Source: an uncultured Flammeovirgaceae bacterium
Lineage (GTDB): Bacteria > Bacteroidota > Bacteroidia > Cytophagales > Cyclobacteriaceae
DNA: 10,422 nucleotides
Assembly (NCBI GenBank): GCA_946886805.1
Contig: CAMPJM010000104.1
Span: 1 to 10,422 of the forward strand
Reading direction: 5' to 3'
Part shown: positions 8,186 through 10,422 of the stretch, in pieces
Numbering within the stretch: position 1 is the stretch's first letter
Layout: each line of letters opens with the position of its first letter
The notes under the pieces: model-generated
What the model saw: only the letters and a program-made list of their open reading frames with translations
The model's database searches: none
Told to the model about the DNA's origin: nothing
Made by a program: the position numbers and the translations under genes

Positions 8186-9376
8186 CTAGTAAAGAAACCC
8201 AAACAACCAAAGGGGAAGCACTCCCATGCTAGGGTATTCCAAATTGTCCTTTACAATAAATGCATTTTTCAGATCTTTAATTTGATGACTGTCTTTGCCT
8301 TTTCCTCCTATCTCAAAAACAAATTTTCCATCCACCACGAAATCTGCATTTTTTGGATAATTAATCTTATGGGATACCTTCAACTGATTAAGAAAAAATG
8401 TTTCTCTTAAGTTACCTCGGTCGGGTTCTGATGCAGACAATGCAAAGGCGAGATTGGGATTATTAAGATAAATTTTCTCAGGCTTTTGCAATGTGGCGAT
8501 GCTTATTCCTGCTGGATATAATTGATGAATAAGTCTTGCCTGCTCAAGGTAATGTAAATAAGAAATTATTGAATTTCTGTGTATTTTACTTTTTTCTGCA
8601 AGTTTGGTGATATTTGGCTTAAAGGGGACATTTTCTGCAAGAATCCCCAATAACTGTAGCATCTTTTTCGCGTTTCTAATATCGAAGTCCTTCAGTTCAG
8701 CCATATCATATTCTACAATTAGTCTAATCAATTGTTGTATCCGCTGATGATAACCTTCAATATCTTCTCTAAAAAAAGGATAATAACCTGATGAAAGATA
8801 ATTTTCAAAAAGTTGCAAAGGACGAAATGATGGTTCGAATAATTTTCTGATCTCACTTGAACGATTAATCAACTGATCAAAATTTAATAATGGGTATTCA
8901 TTCCCAGTACTGTATACCAAATACTCTCTGTATGACAATCCGTGTAATTCATACATGAGCACACGGCGACTTAAATCACCCTCCTCTCTAGAAATATCTA
9001 TAATTGATGAACCTGTAAATACAATGTGTAAATCAGGATAGAAGTCATATAAATTTTTTATAGCCCTGCTCCAACCCGGAAATTTATGGATCTCGTCCAG
9101 AAAAAGATATTTCCCACCTGCTTTGTAATAGTTATCTATTGTATTTATAAATGAATAGCTCGAAAAATAAAGATCGTCCAGAGAGAAGTATGCTGCTTCC
9201 TCGGATGTTTTCTCCAATTGATGCAAGCGCTGTAATATAAGTGTAGTTTTACCCACACCTCTTGCTCCCTTTATGCCAATTAAGCGGTTAGACCAATTAA
9301 TCTGCTTGTATAAGTAGCGCTTAAAGCTTGTGTCAACCCGACTTACAAGCATGTCTGATTTTTCAAATAGTGTCAT
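8186..9376 (-). CDS. AAA_14/DUF4143-type ATPase
   Basis: P-loop ATPase of 396 residues, typical length for lone AAA ATPases of this group, which are abundant in Bacteroidota and whose biological role is not established. Numbering from the start at 9376, Walker A is GARGVGKTT (37-45, Lys43), Walker B is KYLFLDEIH (Asp94, Glu95), and a sensor-like VFTGSSI lies at 119-125. RRVLMYELHGLSYREYL follows, as in the family. About 230-300 looks like a winged-helix region (ITKLAEKSKIHRNSIISYLHYLEQARLI). The C-terminal part resembles DUF4143, a PD-(D/E)XK-like fold, with DFVVDGKFVFEIGGKGK (Asp345, Glu355) and a complete PLWLFGFLY end. The frame is open back to 9556, but I prefer 9376: upstream residues are unlike the family and are encoded by a palindromic repeat region. 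Met at 9352 (MLVSRVDTSF) is an alternative. It seems monocistronic. Confidence 0.88.
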   Translation of the reverse strand: MTLFEKSDMLVSRVDTSFKRYLYKQINWSNRLIGIKGARGVGKTTLILQRLHQLEKTSEEAAYFSLDDLYFSSYSFINTIDNYYKAGGKYLFLDEIHKFPGWSRAIKNLYDFYPDLHIVFTGSSIIDISREEGDLSRRVLMYELHGLSYREYLVYSTGNEYPLLNFDQLINRSSEIRKLFEPSFRPLQLFENYLSSGYYPFFREDIEGYHQRIQQLIRLIVEYDMAELKDFDIRNAKKMLQLLGILAENVPFKPNITKLAEKSKIHRNSIISYLHYLEQARLIHQLYPAGISIATLQKPEKIYLNNPNLAFALSASEPDRGNLRETFFLNQLKVSHKINYPKNADFVVDGKFVFEIGGKGKDSHQIKDLKNAFIVKDNLEYPSMGVLPLWLFGFLY

Positions 9377-9378
9377 AT

Positions 9379-9396
9379 CGCACATTAAGATATGCA
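9379..9396. promoter_or_regulatory. Degenerate second copy of the palindrome
   Basis: CGCACATTAAGATATGCA matches the perfect palindrome at 9412-9429 at 14 of 18 positions, in register, with a centre-to-centre distance of 33 bp (close to three helical turns). It ends 2 bp before the chosen ATPase start codon. Between the copies, on the minus strand, lies TAATATTG (9402-9395), a seven-of-eight match to the Bacteroidota -7 element, though without a clear -33 element. The pair looks like a two-site operator; this is inference. Confidence 0.5.
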
Positions 9397-9411
9397 ATAT
9401 TAGTGAATTTT

Positions 9412-9429
9412 TGCACATTATAATGTGCA
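9412..9429. promoter_or_regulatory. Perfect 18-bp palindrome upstream of the ATPase gene
   Basis: TGCACATTATAATGTGCA is identical to its own reverse complement over 18 bp. It lies 36 bp upstream of the chosen ATPase start. Such an exact palindrome with GC-containing half-sites (TGCACATTA) is the usual shape of a binding site for a homodimeric regulator. An RNA hairpin is less likely because there is no loop. The binding protein is unknown; the ATPase itself or an unlinked regulator are both possible. Confidence 0.7.
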
Positions 9430-9576
9430 TTTTTGCTTTTTTTGTTGCACCAGTCCATAGAATTATAATAACCAGCCGCTCTCTAAATCTAAAATCATCA
9501 TAAACGAGGTCACATCTATCTGGTATCCACAACCTATTATTGCCCAATTCTATCAAACAGGAAATCTTTTAAAACA

Positions 9577-9641
9577 ATTAGGAAAAGAATCGGTAATTTA
9601 AGATTAGGAAGAATAATATGTTTATTTTTGTCTTTCCTAAT
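9577..9641. repeat. Three copies of the 8-bp motif ATTAGGAA
   Basis: ATTAGGAA occurs at 9577-9584 and 9603-9610 on the plus strand, and as its complement TTCCTAAT at 9634-9641. The last copy lies inside the spacer of the candidate hydratase promoter, and the last two copies form an inverted pair. A transcription factor could bind here and occlude the promoter. Short AT-rich motifs recur by chance, but three copies in 65 bp with the GG core conserved is notable. Confidence 0.4.
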
Positions 9642-9658
9642 GCACCTATTTATATTTG
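9627..9658 (+). promoter_or_regulatory. Probable Bacteroidota promoter of the hydratase gene
   Basis: TTTG (9627-9630) and TATATTTG (9651-9658) are separated by 20 nt and fully match the Bacteroidota housekeeping promoter pattern TTTG-N17-23-TAnnTTTG. A start near 9665 would give a leader of about 18 nt before the ATG at 9683. A second -7-like sequence, TATTTTTG (9623-9630), overlaps the -33 element but has no good upstream partner. Confidence 0.6.
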
Positions 9659-9682
9659 GAATGAAATACCTGAATTGAACAA

Positions 9683-10422
9683 ATGATGACAGAATTTGAA
9701 AATATACAACTTGTAAATAATAACGGAATTCTTACAATTACCATCGATCGTGTGGAGAAATTGAATTCCCTTAATATAAGTACAGTCGAGGAATTGCGAA
9801 CTGCAATTCAAATGGTATATGATGATAAAGATATAAAAGGGGTAATTATAACGGGAAGGGGTGAAAAAGCATTTGTAGCAGGAGCCGATATAAAAGAGAT
9901 TTCAGAGCTAAATGAGGTAAACGGACGAAAATTTTCGGAAAATGGCCAGGAAGTATTGGCCTTAATCGAGAATTGCCATAAACCAATAATTGCAGCTGTA
10001 AATGGATATGCTCTAGGGGGAGGTTGCGAACTGGCAATGGCTTGCCACATGAGGGTGGCAACGGAAAACGCAAAATTTGGCCAGCCTGAAGTTTCTCTTG
10101 GAATTATCCCCGGCTACGGTGGAACGCAAAGATTAACGCAACTTATTGGTAAAGGCAAAGCAGCAGAGCTCCTGATGACGGGAGATATGATCAACGCTCA
10201 AAAAGCCCGCAAATGGGGCTTGGTTAATCATGTGGTGGAGAATAAAGCTGAATTGATGGATAAATGTAAGGAGATTCTTGACAAAATAACTACCAAGGCA
10301 CCGTTGGCTGTGGGAATGATAGTAACCTGCCTTAATGCATTTTATACACATGATGAAAATGGCTTTCAAACTGAAGCGAATAGTTTTGCAAGCTGCTGCA
10401 AATCAGAAGATTTTAAAGAAGG
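9683..10422 (+). CDS. Enoyl-CoA hydratase, 3' end cut by window
   Basis: Crotonase-fold enzyme, 246 residues visible; the family is usually about 257-262, so only the last dozen or so are beyond the window. It would add water across the double bond of a 2-enoyl-CoA in fatty-acid or amino-acid degradation, in the cytoplasm. The oxyanion-hole segment KAFVAGADIKEI (62-73) and the second one YALGGGCELAMA (109-120) are intact. Both glutamates of true hydratases are present, Glu116 in GGGCE and Glu136 in FGQPEVSLGIIPGYGGTQRL, spaced 20 apart as in rat mitochondrial hydratase, so hydratase is more likely than isomerase or dehalogenase. The usual RPEKLNALN motif reads RVEKLNSLN here. Two ATGs are adjacent (9683 and 9686); either may start translation. 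No neighbouring beta-oxidation gene is visible in the window. Confidence 0.93.
   Translation, partial: MMTEFENIQLVNNNGILTITIDRVEKLNSLNISTVEELRTAIQMVYDDKDIKGVIITGRGEKAFVAGADIKEISELNEVNGRKFSENGQEVLALIENCHKPIIAAVNGYALGGGCELAMACHMRVATENAKFGQPEVSLGIIPGYGGTQRLTQLIGKGKAAELLMTGDMINAQKARKWGLVNHVVENKAELMDKCKEILDKITTKAPLAVGMIVTCLNAFYTHDENGFQTEANSFASCCKSEDFKE

Larger units (their letters stand above)
9377..9682. other. Divergent intergenic region between ATPase and hydratase genes
   Basis: These 306 bp carry the control signals of two divergent genes. The ATPase side (9377-9430) holds the two palindromic sites. The middle (about 9431-9570) shows no recognisable element; the minus frame there happens to be open for about 60 codons but its translation resembles nothing I know. 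The hydratase side (about 9577-9660) holds three ATTAGGAA-type motifs and a promoter. Confidence 0.6.

Noticed and set aside
7977..8210. 77-codon minus-strand reading frame
   Set aside because: It overlaps the end of the ATPase gene in another frame, shows no domain or signal peptide, and may just reflect the GC-rich patch; noted as a possible repeat instead.
8168..8410. Plus-strand reading frame of 80 codons opposite the ATPase 3' end
   Set aside because: Antisense to the conserved DUF4143-like part of the ATPase; composition is that of a shadow frame.
9377..9556. Upstream extension of the ATPase reading frame by 60 codons
   Set aside because: The extra residues do not look like the family N-terminus, and the part nearest the gene is encoded by the palindromic repeats; the start at 9376 gives the normal length.
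9808..10369. Three minus-strand reading frames opposite the hydratase gene
   Set aside because: All lie antisense to a well-supported crotonase coding sequence with catalytic motifs and have no recognisable product.

Overview
The window looks like chromosomal DNA of a low-GC member of the Bacteroidota (Flavobacteriia/Cytophagia type). Four things point there: a TonB-dependent receptor with an N-terminal carboxypeptidase-regulatory-like domain, a LytS/LytT-type two-component pair, a lone AAA_14/DUF4143-type ATPase of the form common in this phylum, and intergenic sequences that fit the Bacteroidota promoter pattern (TTTG, about 17-23 nt, TAnnTTTG) rather than the E. coli one. No rRNA, tRNA, CRISPR array, transposase or integrase was seen.

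Layout. (1) 35-3127, plus strand: a large soluble hybrid-free sensor histidine kinase with an alpha-helical N-terminal region, about four PAS domains separated by coiled coils, and an intact kinase core. No response regulator lies next to it in the same direction. (2) 7816 down to 3153, minus strand: a probable four-gene operon in the order secreted TPR protein, TonB-dependent receptor, membrane LytS-type histidine kinase, LytTR response regulator. The gaps are 19 bp (TPR to receptor) and 96 bp (receptor to kinase), and the kinase and regulator overlap by 14 bp. The 96-bp gap holds a perfect 13-bp inverted repeat that overlaps a candidate internal promoter, so the regulatory pair may be expressed separately from the receptor. 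(3) 7817-8185: non-coding, with a local GC-rich patch and an imperfect hairpin. (4) 9376 down to 8186, minus strand: a full-length AAA_14/DUF4143-type ATPase. Directly upstream is a perfect 18-bp palindrome and, 33 bp away, a degenerate second copy. (5) 9683 to the window end, plus strand: an enoyl-CoA hydratase missing only its last residues, preceded by a good promoter and three copies of an 8-bp motif.

How they fit together. The receptor, its secreted TPR neighbour and the kinase/regulator pair form a plausible sense-and-import unit: the receptor brings in (or recognises) an unknown ligand at the outer membrane and the LytS/LytT pair adjusts transcription. This is inference from gene order; no ligand can be named. 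The PAS kinase, the ATPase and the hydratase appear to be independent transcription units. The items most worth a second look are the paired palindromes upstream of the ATPase, the inverted repeat over the candidate kinase promoter, and the four-gene module itself.
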